From positions 44,674,439 to 44,738,438 of the forward strand of contig NC_086034.1 in assembly GCF_036323735.1 (NCBI RefSeq): a stretch of DNA of 64,000 bases. Direction: 5' to 3'. This DNA is from Rattus norvegicus. Taxonomy: Eukaryota > Chordata > Mammalia > Rodentia > Muridae. Shown in pieces: positions 10,900-22,918 of the stretch. How positions within the stretch are numbered: the stretch's first letter is position 1; each line of letters starts with the position of its first letter. The position numbers and the translations under genes were made by a program. The notes under the pieces are model-generated. The model made no database searches and was not told the origin of the DNA. It saw only the letters and a program-made list of their open reading frames with translations.

Positions 10900-13080
10900 G
10901 CAGATCAATGACACACACAATTTCACACATGTAAGATATGGTTCTTACTGCTCTATTTCTCATGAGCCAACCACTTTTTCCAATATGGTATGGTGAATCC
11001 ATGTGGGCAGATTAATTTTTATCTTCAAGCAAAGTTAGATGTACTTCATGAAATTGTCCAGTTTCTAAAATGTTGTGACAGTTAAACAAAATATGATTAT
11101 GGCTTATCCACAAGCTGGGACTTGACAATCTGGTTCCATAATTATCTCCATGAAAACAGCTACCATTAATGATTGTTCTTTACTGCCCTTTTGGTTGGAA
11201 TTGTGGTTTTTTAAGATCCCATCATATGGGATGAAACAGAAGTCTTATTTCTCATGCTCATGCAGTGTCTAAAAGGAAAATGAAGGAGAAGATTGTGGAC
11301 TTGATTTTTGAAGTTAATACGCACTTGAAAGGTGGAATATAGCTTGACAGGTTTTCAGCACTGAGTTCAGAGACTTATATAATGTATGTTACTAAGATAT
11401 GCAGTTATCCATGTGTTTATGGATATTAAGTCTTAGTTATTACAAAGTAACATTTTATTCTGCATTGATCACACTTATTTTGACACATAAGCAGTATATT
11501 TTATTTTACAAAATGTTGAGAAAATATAAAATGCTTCACATAAATCAATGTTTGAATAATTAAACACAAGGTAGTGACAAGAGACTGGATAGGTAGATAT
11601 CTAAACACACACACACATATATTATATATAGTGTAATAATGCGAGTTATCAACATTAATCATTTCTTAAAGGGATACAAATGTATTAATTGATATTTTGA
11701 AGCATTGTAAGAACATTCTGAGAAATTCTGAAAAATCCTTTCAACTTCTCTCAGTTGATTTATTTCTAACGTTGAGTCAGGGAGAGAAAGTAAAACTCTA
11801 TTTTTATGAAATAAAGCCCTTCAGAGAACAGATCTATACAAAGACTTTATCTGTATGACACCAATCTAGAGATTCAAGTCCCCAAAGTGTACTCATATGA
11901 CAACATATCAAATAATCGAGTTTCTGGTCAAGATATAATGGTGGATTTTCCTTCTGAAAAGGCTTTTGCTGAAGGGTTATCAATATGTCAAGTTCATGAG
12001 AGTAGACTGAAAATGCAATAAACCGATTCTAAGCTGAATTCAGTTTCTAGGTATGACAAGTGTGAGCTGTATCAAAAAATCAAAGTGATTTATATCCAAC
12101 CTAAGAGGAGGAAATTTGTTGTGCTAAATTGTTTGTCCTTTATCTGTTTTCTTGCTTGTGTTTTAATTTTTTAAGCTTCAAAGTGATAACTCTAAGTACT
12201 TGTACTGCTACATATAATCTGAACCTACTTTTACACTTGTAATAAGGTAATCTTTCTGACATATTTCCCAAAGGAAAAGAAAATATGTTTATGGGGACAA
12301 GTGAAAAAAAAGGTGATGTATTACAACTGAAATCACAGCAAATGAAATACTTTTAGAAATAAATCCCTTCTAATAGCGACATAGTGTCAGGGACTAAATG
12401 AATCAGCTCCAAGCTCTTTCCTTCTCCTTCCCTCCCTCTCCTTGGGACCACACAAAAGTCTCTTTTAATTCCGGTACTTGTCAGTTATATGACCAACTTT
12501 TACATGCAGTAAAATACATGGCCCTTTATTTGACAGTGAATGAATATTTAGTATTATTGCATCTCAAAAGCATTTGTGATATGGTTTCTCACTTGGTCAA
12601 TTCTTTTATCACACTGCATCTAATCTAAAGTTTCTAATGTAATAATTTTTCTACATTAGACCAAGTGTTCCAGTTAAACTTCATTAATGACTTTTAAAAC
12701 TTGGAAACATGTATATTCTTTCAACTACTCTAAATAAAGTAATAACATCTGTTCTTTCTCCCACAAAGCTTTATTATTCATTAATGTACACTTACTTTTT
12801 CTGTAACTAATACCACTTATCAGAATACAAATGTCATTGCATGGCTAGGAAAAAAGAATTAGCAAGGAGGCACAATAACGTGGATGAAAAATCATACAGT
12901 GGTTACATAGAATTAAAAACATAGGGTTTAATGGTCATTTGCAAATGCACTGTAGATATTTCCTAAAGAAATAGTTAATCACCATTTAATGGTTATTTCA
13001 AGTGTTTTTCACTTAAGATGGCTGCAATTTTCACTACTAGAAGTTATTAGAATGAACCAGCATTTTAAAAATATTTTTCC
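10900..13080. other. Unassigned sequence
   Basis: AT-rich DNA with a short CA/TA repeat at 11607-11630. No gene, SINE or L1 piece recognised with confidence. Confidence 0.5.
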
Positions 13081-13103
13081 ACTTTCTCTCTTCTGTCTCA
13101 CTC

Positions 13104-13110
<7 letters not shown>

Positions 13111-13153
<43 letters not shown>

Positions 13154-13330
13154 TGTGTGCACATGCACGCTCGTGTGTATGCAAACAAGTGCCAGAAAAC
13201 ACATGTGGAAGTCAGGACAATTGTTGGAGTAGTTTTATCCTTCTACCGTGTAGGTCCTAGGGATTGAACTCAGGTCATTAGTCTTGGGAGCAGATCCTTT
13301 ACCAACCAAATAACCTCAATGGTCCCAGCA
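13111..13330 (-). mobile_element. B3-type SINE fragment with (GT)n
   Basis: A GT run (13111-13159) leads into cacatgtggaagtcaggaca, tccttctaccgtgtaggtcc, gggattgaactcaggtcatt and cctttaccaaccaaataacc. This is the reverse complement of a B3 SINE, whose tRNA-like 5' half has agatggctcagtgggtaaag. The GT run probably grew from the CA-rich end of the SINE. A 92-residue open frame across it is not a gene. Confidence 0.75.
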
Positions 13331-13837
13331 TATGATTTCTTAAAAGCTACATGGTAAATATTTAAAGTTTTACTAGTTAAGTGTTTTTGACACAACTAAT
13401 CAATTCTTCCTTTCTGCTAGAAAGGCTATCATATAAAGCACAGTGTCAGTGGGGGTGCCTGTGAGCCAATGAAATTTCCTTTATCATAACTGGTAGCAAG
13501 ACTTGAAGTGATAACTTTCTAATCTCTATGACAATACTAATGCTGTATAGCTCCATATATATTCATGAGTCATAATCAAATTAATGCAGACATGCCATGG
13601 CATCTAGATATAACAATTTACCCCTTTTTCAAATGGAAACAAGAAATTCACTTTTACTCTACATATAAGATTAATGTGTATATTTACTTGATATATATAT
13701 ATCAAGTCCCTGGCTGTACAATAGATTTTCTTGATATGTACTATCTCACGAGAAAAATCAATCTAAAAGTTAAAACCTGTAGTCCTTTTAAAAAAGAGGA
13801 AGTTTAGAAAACAAAAGGCCATGTGAGTGGGAGTATT

Positions 13838-13905
13838 GGGAGTATAGTTCAGTAGTGAGGTACATACATATGTGTGTGTTATTTGGTTTTGCTCCAGAAC
13901 CTAAC
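13838..13905 (+). repeat. Old ID-like tRNA-derived SINE relic
   Basis: gggagtatagttcagtagtga resembles the ID/tRNA A-box region (gggatttagctcagtggtaga), followed by a degenerated body with ttttgctccagaacc. Low confidence. Confidence 0.3.
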
Positions 13906-14089
13906 ATAATATGGAAGCTGCATATCTTGCTTTGACTTATATAGAATGCACAAAGCCATTTTGCAGCAAAGACACTGAACCTTCAATTAAGCCTCAGAGA
14001 GCCATTTATGTTTGCTAGCCCATAGTTGTGACCTCTGACACACAAATAAATTTTCAATTGCATATTCTTATCTTAAACTTTCGTATTCC

Positions 14090-14162
14090 TGGGGTTGGAC
14101 TATGACTCAAGGGAAGAACATTTGCCTAGTAAATGTGAGTCCCTGGTTCCATTTAAGGACTA
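14090..14162 (+). repeat. Old ID-like SINE relic
   Basis: cctggggttggactatgac, then aacatttgcctagtaaatgtgag and ccctggttccatttaagg follow the ID plan (ctggggat...gcttgcctagc...ccctgggttc). Heavily mutated and without a TSD I can define. Confidence 0.4.
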
Positions 14163-14169
14163 CAAATTA

Positions 14170-15330
14170 GTGAATACTTTTTAAAGATAAAGTTTCTTTA
14201 TGCCCATTTATAGTATTTGTCCTAATGATGCATCAGGCCAAGATGAGAAGGATAGTTCAGATTCCAGTCAATATGTCTAATCTATCCTAAAGTTTTATTA
14301 GGGACAGTGATGTAGAGATGACTAGGCAGAATCAATTCATTAAATACTGTCCTTTGTTTAGATGTTTTTATATTATTAACTGAATTGATAAGAACTTTAA
14401 AGACATGATATACTGTGACTGGAAAGAAATGACTAAAAATGATAATAGCAATAAAACTTCTGTGCATATTAAGTGTAAATATTTTATGATCCAGACACCC
14501 AACAGTTATAAGACATCTATTAACACATGCTATGAGTCAGATTTTTCCACAAAAATTTGGGTAATTTCCAGTTAGAAGATGTGAAACACAGTTCTTCTGT
14601 GTTCAAGAAGATAAAGGAAAGGCATGAGAAGTTTTAAGGACAACCAAAAAATTTTGTGGGTAGTTGTCAGACAAAGGGTAGTGTACTATCCAAAAAGGCA
14701 CATTTAAAAAATGATAGTGCATTTAAAAATATTTATAATGGTCAGAATATAATCTTATATTTATCAAACAATTGCTAACAATAATTAATTAGAATGTTAC
14801 ATTTTATATAGCATTAAATATCACTTAAGAAAAAGCGTTATTGGTAGATGAGTATAGGAAGACAGGATTTATATATTGATACTATGTAGCATGGGGTTAA
14901 AGTTATGTCATCATACCTATTTTAACTAATGTAGAGACTCACAAAAAGAAAATTATTTTCATAGTTTTTACATGAAAGACTATGATATGCTTTAAATTTT
15001 TTAAATAAAAAAAACTAAGGAAGCATACATACTAAAGACCAAGTTATGAAATTATCAGTGTTTTTGCTATAAATATATAAACCTCAGGGATTTTCTTTTA
15101 AAATGAAGCAACTAAAAATTACCTCAAAATTTTATAACCAACATGTAACACATAATTGGAACCTTGTATTTTTATGCTGTCTTTAAGCAATTTTGGTTTA
15201 TGTTAAAATTATGCCTATTTTAAAATTAGAGCTTATAATTTTATTGTTTGCTTAGTTTATCTCCATAACTTAAGATTTTGTTGTGAAATAATTACATGTG
15301 ATTTTTTTTTACAAACGTCAGACTTGTATA
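14170..15330. other. Unassigned AT-rich sequence
   Basis: No gene or recognised repeat. Composition is strongly AT-biased with many short A and T runs. Confidence 0.5.
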
Positions 15331-15334
15331 TTTG

Positions 15335-15945
15335 GAGAAGAGATTGAAGGAAAAGGCATCCAGCGACCGGCCTAATTTGGGGACCATTCCATGGATGGAC
15401 TCCAAGCTCTGCCACTATTGTTGATGCCATGTTGTGCTTGTATACAGGAACCTCACATGGTTGTCATCTGAGAGGCTCTATCAGCAGATGCATAAGGCAG
15501 ATGCAAATACTTATAGCCAATCACTAGACTGAAATCAGAGACTATTATGGAAAAGTTGGAAGAAGTATTGAAGGAACTAAAGAGGATGTCAACCCCATAA
15601 GAAGACCAACAGAATCAACTAACCAGACTCTTGGGAGCTCTAAGAGACTAAGCCACCAAGCAAATAGCATCCATGGGTTGGTCCATGGCTCTGGCATATA
15701 TATAGTAGAGGACTGCCCTCTCTGACCTTAGTGGGAGAAGAAGTGCCTAATCCTGTAGAGATTTGATGCCCTAGGGAAGGAGGGTGCAGAAGGTGAGGTA
15801 GGGATGAAGTGGGTGGATGGGTGAGGGAGCACCCTCTCAGAGGCAAAGGGAAGGGGTGATGGGGTGAAGAACTCTTGGTGGGAGTACCGGGAAGGGGGAG
15901 AACATTTGGAATATAAATAATAAAATAAAGAAAATAAGATTTATA
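15335..15945 (+). mobile_element. Old rodent L1 3' UTR (5'-truncated)
   Basis: The order of sense-strand landmarks fits old rodent L1 3' UTRs: ctgagaggctctatcagcag, aactaaagaggatgtcaaccc, gggagctctaagagactaag, ggtccatggctctggcat, a G-rich stretch at 15770-15900, and the end gaacatttggaatataaataataaaataaag. No ORF2 portion is attached. Confidence 0.75.
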
Positions 15946-16181
15946 TTTTTATTTCATGCTTTTGTCTCTTTGTTGAAGAAGGAGAGGAAGATATATTTTA
16001 CTAGAGAAGAAATGTTATAAAATACTTAAGGCAATGAGAATAAAGACTTCTATGACATGGAAGATATAAAGTAAGATTGTGATAGTCTATTCCTCCTGAA
16101 AGATAAATTAAATAAGCTTTGTGAAATACAAATGAAACATTAATCAAGACTCATTTAAGTAAAATGTATTTCTGATACAGT

Positions 16182-16297
16182 TCTCTTTTCTTCTTCTCCT
16201 TCTCCTTCTCCTCCTTCTCCTCCTTTTCCTTGTTCTCCTTTTTCTCCTCCTCCTCCTCCCCTTACTCCTTATCCTTTTTCTCCTCCTCCTCCTTCTG
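16182..16297. repeat. Pyrimidine tract, CTT/CTC triplets
   Basis: About 115 bases of nearly pure pyrimidine built of ttctcc/tcctcc units, with only a few purine interruptions. Such tracts can form triplex (H-DNA). Confidence 0.9.
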
Positions 16298-16299
16298 GG

Positions 16300-17340
16300 T
16301 CCATGGAGTAAATAATTTCAGAATTTCCCCATGTGACTCTAATCAAGGTTAGGAAGCTTGTTGTGGATTAATTGAATAAATCAAAAGTTAGTTTCAGAAT
16401 TTAACATAATGTGTTGGACTGGGTATTATGTTTAATCCACAGGAACTTGACTCACATTTTATACCAAGTACAAAAATAATCATTAAATAGTTTATGAGAT
16501 ACATGTGTAATTTTCTCAAAATTCTTCAACTAATGAGGAAGTAATGAATGTTTTCTGTTTATTGCTATACCTCATCTAGAGGACAGAGATAAATGATCTA
16601 TAGTATAGAAATGAGGATTTTCTGTATCTGGTTTTTAAATACTCTAAACTCTCCTCATATCAGTTTTGGTCTCTCTTAAAAAGGTATATATATGGTAATA
16701 ATACATTGCAGCATTTCTAAATAGGACACGACTGAAAAAGAATTATCAGTACAGTAGGAGTCATACTATGAGAATAATTATCTTTATCTTCAAGTGTAAG
16801 TTCAGGTGTTTCTGTCAAACAGCCACGAGCACTTTAAAATCTATTAAAATATTTCCCCCATCCATATCTTCTATTTCTGAGAGGAAAAACTATCCCAGTT
16901 TCAGACAACTGCAGACACAATTTATTTTTGACTTTTTACAATACGTTTGACATTTATTGATTCTTCAGTTACTAGCAGGAAATTCCCAGTATTTCATTTT
17001 ATGAAACAGTTACAAAATACTTAGTTCAACTACCATCAAAACAGCATTTGTTCAGCTTTTGTGACTCATTCTCCAGGCCCTGAAATTCTCTAAACCCAGA
17101 GATCATCTTAGCAGAGAAAAGGAAGTTCTCAATAGGAGATTGGCAATAATGGTTTTTAGCAAAACTAATATGATGATTCATGTGATAAATTGATTTTAAA
17201 AATTTTACCACTCAAAAATGTTTTTTTACTAAATCTTTCACAAAACTGTAATTTTAGAAAACAATTAGTAATTATTTCTGCTAAATAGTCAATTGACTAT
17301 TTTTCGTTTTAAATTTTCTTAAATTTGTTGGGATACATTC
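16300..17340. other. Unassigned sequence
   Basis: No gene-like open frame or recognised repeat. Confidence 0.5.
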
Positions 17341-17344
17341 TATC

Positions 17345-18275
17345 ACTCACTCAGGAGGGGAATTAAAATAGAAATCAGAGGTGGATAGAGAGAGAACTGG
17401 GGAAATATAGGTGGGGATTTGGTGTGGGAAGAAGGGGGTTTGGAGAGGCTGGGTGGTGGCTGGGAGAGAGAACAGAATTGGGGGAGGGATTTCTGGAATG
17501 AGCCAGAGACTTATGTATGACAGGAGAGGCTCCTGGGAGTCTATGGAGGCGAGCCTAGCTGAGATTCCTAGCAGCTAGGGATAGGGAGACTGGAGTGTCC
17601 ACCTCCTATAGGTAGGTGGGAGTTCCAGTGGAGGAAGGAGGATACCAACCTACCCACAAAACTTTTGATCCAAAATTTGTCCTGCCTACAAGATGTGTAA
17701 GGATAAAGACAGGGCAGAGATTGAGAGCAGGTTTGCTATGACCTCGGTATCTCCAATATTCCAAGGTCTACAGAGCAACAGAGGCTTCATCATCCCAGCG
17801 TCACACAATGGTCCTTTATGGCTTTCTTGCAGGAATTTTACTTCGATCACATGCTTCATCTGAGAAGATTATTTCCATCTTCCCCACAGAAATTCATCTT
17901 TGATGTCCTCAAAACTAATAGCATGCAGACAATGCTTATATTGTTAAGTCCTGTCACCATTTTGAGATGGAGCCCAGCTCTCCAGGGCAACAGCCCTATC
18001 ATCTTTTGTGTTTTGGCCTTGAGGGATCACTTTCCCAAGCAGTTGCCTTGATGTAGCAGAGGATGGCCTTATCTGGCACCAATGGGAGGTGAGCCCCTTG
18101 GTCCTTGGGGGGCTTGATGCTCCAGTGTAGGGAAATGCTAGGGCGCTGAGGTGGGAGTGGGTGGGCAGTGGGGAAGCATACTCATTGAGGGAGGGGAAGG
18201 AAGTTTGCTGAGGGAAACTCAGAAGGGTGATAACATTTGAAGGGTAAATAAATAAGCAATAAAAAAGAAGAAAAT
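17345..18275 (+). mobile_element. Old L1 (Lx-like) 3' UTR split by an insert
   Basis: Positions 17345-17725 carry the sense Lx-like 3' UTR (cctgggagtctatggaggcg, ctagctgagattcctagcag, tttgtcctgcctacaagatg). Positions 18050-18275 carry the 3' terminus (atgtagcagaggatggcctt, caccaatgggaggtgagccc, gataacatttgaagggtaaataaataa). The middle 17726-18049 does not look like L1. Confidence 0.7.
17726..18049. other. Unassigned insert within the L1 3' UTR
   Basis: About 320 bp with a different composition interrupt the L1 3' UTR. It includes aggcttcatcatcccagcg, ggctttcttgcaggaatttt, catgcttcatctgagaagat and cagggcaacagccctatcat. It contains a 77-codon open frame (17818-18051) that I do not recognise. 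It may be another repeat; boundaries are approximate. Confidence 0.4.
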
Positions 18276-18539
18276 TATATTATTAATAAAAAAGAATGTC
18301 TTTAGCTTAGGATGCTCCAATGAATAGACTAGCAGTGGGCATTGTGCTGCATTCAGGACACCCCCATGTTGCTTCCCTGTGGCACAAGAGGCTGCATTGT
18401 TTTATTTTTATCTATTCCATCTGCTTCTTCAACATGAGACTGAACAGTCTCCCATTCTGAAAACTCAGTCAAATCAGTTGATCATTTCTCAACTGAACTC
18501 CATCCTCGTTATCATGACACAGACAAAATAAAACCAAAT

Positions 18540-19178
18540 TCTTCACCAAACATCACATGAAGAATTCCTATCCTACAGTCTCATAATGTCCCCATTCCCT
18601 TTTGACATCTCTGTAGTAGACCTCCACAGATCACATTTCTCTCAATATTTTTCCAAGTTTTCACAAGAACAATGTCTATAGCACTCAGTGACATTTTTAG
18701 CTCAGAGTTCAAAACTTTTCTACATTCTGTTCACAAAGTCAAAAAGCCAAATTGTCAGGTTTATCATAACCATAGCCTCTTACCTCAGTGCAAACTTCAA
18801 TCTCAATCCCCTGTCAGCTATCAGGGTAAAACACAGAATAAAAGTATCATAAAGGAGAAAGAGTACTTTGGTTTATAATTCCAGGCTATGGATCGTTATT
18901 ACAGAGAATTCAAGGCAGGAACTCCAAGTACCTAGTCACAATATCTAAGACCAGAGAGACAATACTTGCCTACAGGCTCAATCTCTTGTTTGTACACAGG
19001 TTCTTTCTCCATTTATTCACAGTTCAGCACCCCTTACCTAGAGAATTGTACCATCCATAGGAGGTTGGGTTTCCTTGGGGAAACTTAGACAATTCCTCAT
19101 AGTCACAAGCCACCTCAATGGAGAATAACTTCTCCAATGACTCTAGGTTTTGTCAAGTTGACAAATAAAACTAACCAA
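18540..19178 (-). mobile_element. Composite rodent repeat, reverse orientation
   Basis: Reading the minus strand from 19178, it begins with a head like the other copies (ttgtcaacttgacaaaacct, then agagtcattggagaagtt) and continues through ggctatggttatgataaacc into sequence I cannot assign. It probably contains a member of the same DNA-transposon-like family at its right end. The left boundary is uncertain. Confidence 0.4.
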
Positions 19179-19189
19179 TACACAGGTCA

Positions 19190-20490
19190 TCCTGATTTGT
19201 ACCACAGTAACTCCATGTTTTTCTGTTGATTGCTTATAAAACCTAGGCCTGAATCAGGTGGTACATTGTGGTACCAAGTCATGAAATTTGTAACACTTTT
19301 AAAGTATTATCTAGAAGAATAAATAACTAAGAATTAAATGAATAAATAAAATGCATAATTTCAAAAATGTAAATATAGATTTGTATTAGTAATATTTACT
19401 CCTTTTAATAATCACCCTCCTTTTTAATAACAAATTTAAGTCAATGTTTTGTGAAAAAATGTACATAAAAGGAAGCTTTGAAGTGTTGTAACTCTCATCT
19501 ACTAGCCTATGGATGTTGCTAACGTTCAAAGAAGAAAGCCCTAAAAAAAATCTTTGTAAATGGAGTTGGAGATTGTACTAAATCAAGATTGATTATTTCT
19601 AATCAGAAAGCATTTCAGTTCAAACCCCATTTTTTGAAGACTTTAAGTTGTACTTCTTCCTACTATTTTTGAAAGAAAAAATTTTAAATATGCTACCATG
19701 TTTATACAGCTTAAAAGATATGAGTCAAACCATCTTTCCCAAGAAACTCATTGATTATGTTTTTGCATTATTGTAGCAAATACACCTCAAGATGACCCAA
19801 TATAGCTTTTCTTTTTATTTAAAATGCAATGATTTCACTAATCAATTTTTATTGGCCCATATCAGCTATCTTTCCTCAAACCTGTTTGTCCTTTGATATA
19901 TAAGTTAAATTCAGTTAAACTTTAGCAATTTTTCTTCTAGCATACAAATACCTTTAACTTCGTTTGCTACCAACTATTTTACAGAATGGATCTTCTTTTC
20001 TAGAAGTAGGTGTAATTTAAAAATCCTTTTAAACTTGCAATGAATTTAGAAATTGATAACTGACACAGAAAACAGTTACCCAGATTTTTTTCCTTAAATG
20101 TATTCTTGAACTAAAACCAAGAGAGCAATAGCAAGAACGAATGAGAACACATAGATAGAAAGGTAGAGAAAGAAGTAGAATAGATGATCTTGGAGAAGTT
20201 GTCATCAAAATACATTGGGTGAAGTTTTCCATGAATTAAGGAAAGCATTAAAAATATTAAAACATCAAATAACACTATTTTATACTAGTATCAGTAACAT
20301 TAAATAGGAGGCTCTCAGGATAAATTTTCAAGGAGTTTTGTAATATTACAAATATTTAGAGTTTTTAAATGCAGAAACTTTAAATGAGTATTACATAATC
20401 CTGACATAGACTACCAACTACTGTTAAGTATTATTAATGTCACAATATTTACATGGTGTGTGCATGTTTAAGAATAAATGTTTTGCCTTC
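19190..20490. other. Unassigned AT-rich sequence
   Basis: No gene or repeat recognised. Short open frames are not supported by codon pattern or homology that I can see. Confidence 0.5.
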
Positions 20491-21615
20491 CAGTTACCAT
20501 CTGTGCCCCACATATGACCCTGTGCCACAACTATCTGCAACTGAATCCATCCTGGAGAGAGCTTGTCTCCCAGGAGTGTTGATATACCTAAAATCAGAGG
20601 CACACAGGCTCACAGGATGGACAAGCTCTAGTCAGAGACAGCAAAACCAACTAACAGCAGCAATTACCAAATGAAAAGAGGCAAGCACAAAAACACATGC
20701 AACAGAAACAAAGGCTACTTGGCATCATCAGAACACAGTTCTCCTACCACAGCAAGCCCTGGATACTCCAACACACCTGAAAAGCAAGATTCTGATTTAA
20801 ATCACGTCTCATGATGATGATAGAGGACTTTCAGAAGGTCATAAATAAACTCCCTTAAAGAAATACAGGACAACACAGCAAACCAGTAGCTAATATTAAA
20901 CTAAATGGAGAGAAACTCGAAGCAATCAACAGATTCAAGGCAATCCCTATCCAACTCAATTCTTCTCAGAGATAGAAAGCGCAATTCATAAATTTATTTC
21001 CAAAAACTAAAAACCCAGAATAGTGAAAACTATTCTCAACAATATAAAAACTCCTAATGATCCCTGACCTCAAGCTCTACTACAGAGCAATAGTAATAAA
21101 AACCGCATGGTATTGGTACAGAGAAAGACAAGTATAGAATTCTTCAATTCTATACTAGAAATGAACCCACACACCTATGGTCACTTGATCTTTGACAAAG
21201 AAGCTAAACACATCCAATGGAAAACAGGCAGCGTATGGTGCTGGCTTAAGTGACAGTTAGCATGTAGAAGAATGCAAATTGACTCATTCTTATCTCATTT
21301 TACAACACAAGTCCAAGCAGATTAAAGACCTCCACATAAATCCAGATACACTGAATCTATTACAAGTAAATTGGGACAGAGCCTGGAACACATTGGCACA
21401 GGGGAAATTTTCCTGAACAGAACACCAATGGCATCTAAGAACGCCCAGGCTCTAAGATCAATTATAGACAACTGGGATCTTATACAGTTGAAAAGCTTCT
21501 GTAAGGGAAAGGATTCTATCATCAGAACAAAATGGCAACTGATAAATTGGGAAAAGATATTTACCAATTCTACATCCAATTGAGGCTAATATCCAATAAA
21601 TACAAACAACACAAG

Positions 21616-22266
21616 TTTTGTGGGAAATAATAACAAAAAATGATACACCAACTCATGCTATTGCTGCCTCCTGCAGGCCACATGGCATCTGTGGGTTTTT
21701 CATCTTAATCAGCAAAGCATCTTAACCCAACATTCTAAGTTTCTAATTTCATCCCACGCTGTCACTAGCTACTCTCTGGCCCCAGCAGCAGCTGCCCTCT
21801 TGCGACTCTCTTCTTTGAACTCTGCGCACATTCCCAGCATCTGCCCTTTGTGGTTATAGTCATAATTCCCAGTATATCAGTAAAATCAAAACTCCAGAAG
21901 CTCGTAATTTATCAGTCAGATTTATATCATTAAATTCTCACTCCACAATAAACTCACAACCAAATGATAATGATATAAACTGCCCATATAGACAAGACAA
22001 ATTATCCTGTAATAATCCATCTTTTCTAGGATTTTCATAACTACCTGTGGCCATTTAAGGCCACACAGATCTTGATCGTCCTTCTCTGCCTCCATCTTGG
22101 TTCTTCCCTTTCCCTCCTTCCCTCTCTTCTCTCTCCAAAACTCTATGCCCACTTCCCTTTCTTCTCTCTCCAAAACTCTATGCCCACCTTACTTTTTCAT
22201 TGCCCAATCACAGGCCTTGCCTTATCTTGTGCCTGCTCTCACTTGCATATAGACAATGATCCACAC
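21616..22266. mobile_element. LTR-like insertion inside the old L1
   Basis: About 650 bp of non-L1 sequence separates L1 words that should be adjacent (atacaaacaac / ctcaagaagtt). The insert has TGTGG at its left end (21619) and CCACA at its right end (22261-22265), an LTR-style terminal inverted repeat. The word caag flanks both sides (21612-21615 and 22268-22271) and may be part of the TSD. Contents include a cagcagcagctgccctcttg region and an aataaa at about 21950. Family and orientation are unresolved; a solo ERV LTR is the best guess. Confidence 0.5.
22120..22192. repeat. 35-bp tandem duplication
   Basis: Two adjacent copies with a 35-bp period share the core ctctctccaaaactctatgc (22129 and 22164), followed by ccac. 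The unit lies inside the LTR-like insertion; short tandem units of this kind are common in ERV LTR U3 regions. Confidence 0.9.
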
Positions 22267-22690
22267 TCAAGAAGTTAGACCTCAGAGATCCAGATAATCC
22301 TATTAAAAATGGAGTACATGGAGTAAAAAAAAAAAAAAGAATTCTCAACTGAGGAATCACGAATGGTTCAAAAGCACCTAAAGAACTGTTCAACATCCTT
22401 AGTCATATGGGAAACACAAATCAAAATGACACTCTAATTCCACCTCACACCAAGGAGAATGATTAAGTTCAAAACTCAGGTGACAACAGATGCTGGCAAG
22501 GATGTGGAGAAAGAGGAACACTCCTTCATTGCTGGTGGGATTAAAACCACTCTGAACATCACTCTGGTGGTTCCTCAGAAAATTGGGCATAGTACTACAT
22601 GAGGATCTAGCTATACCTCTCCTGGGCATATATCCAAAAGATACTCCAACATATAACCAGGACACATGCTCCACTACATTCATAGCAGCC

Positions 22691-22918
22691 TTATTTATAA
22701 TAGCCAGAAGCTGGAGATAACCTAGATGTTCCTCAATGGAGGAATACAGAAATTGTGCTACATTTAAATATTATTATATAGTATTTAATAATATAATATT
22801 TAATTTATAAATATTATTACATAATATTCAATAATGTTATATTATTATTTATAATAGCCAGAAGCTGGAGATAACCCAAATGTTCCTCATGGAGGATACA
22901 GAAATTGTGGTATATTTA
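22691..22918 (+). repeat. 154-bp tandem duplication within L1 ORF2
   Basis: The ORF2 segment beginning ttatttataatagccagaag occurs at 22691 and again at 22845. Each copy continues through ctggagataacc and gttcctca to cagaaattgtg. Between them lies a very AT-rich stretch (22763-22844). The second copy reads on into the rest of ORF2. Confidence 0.9.
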
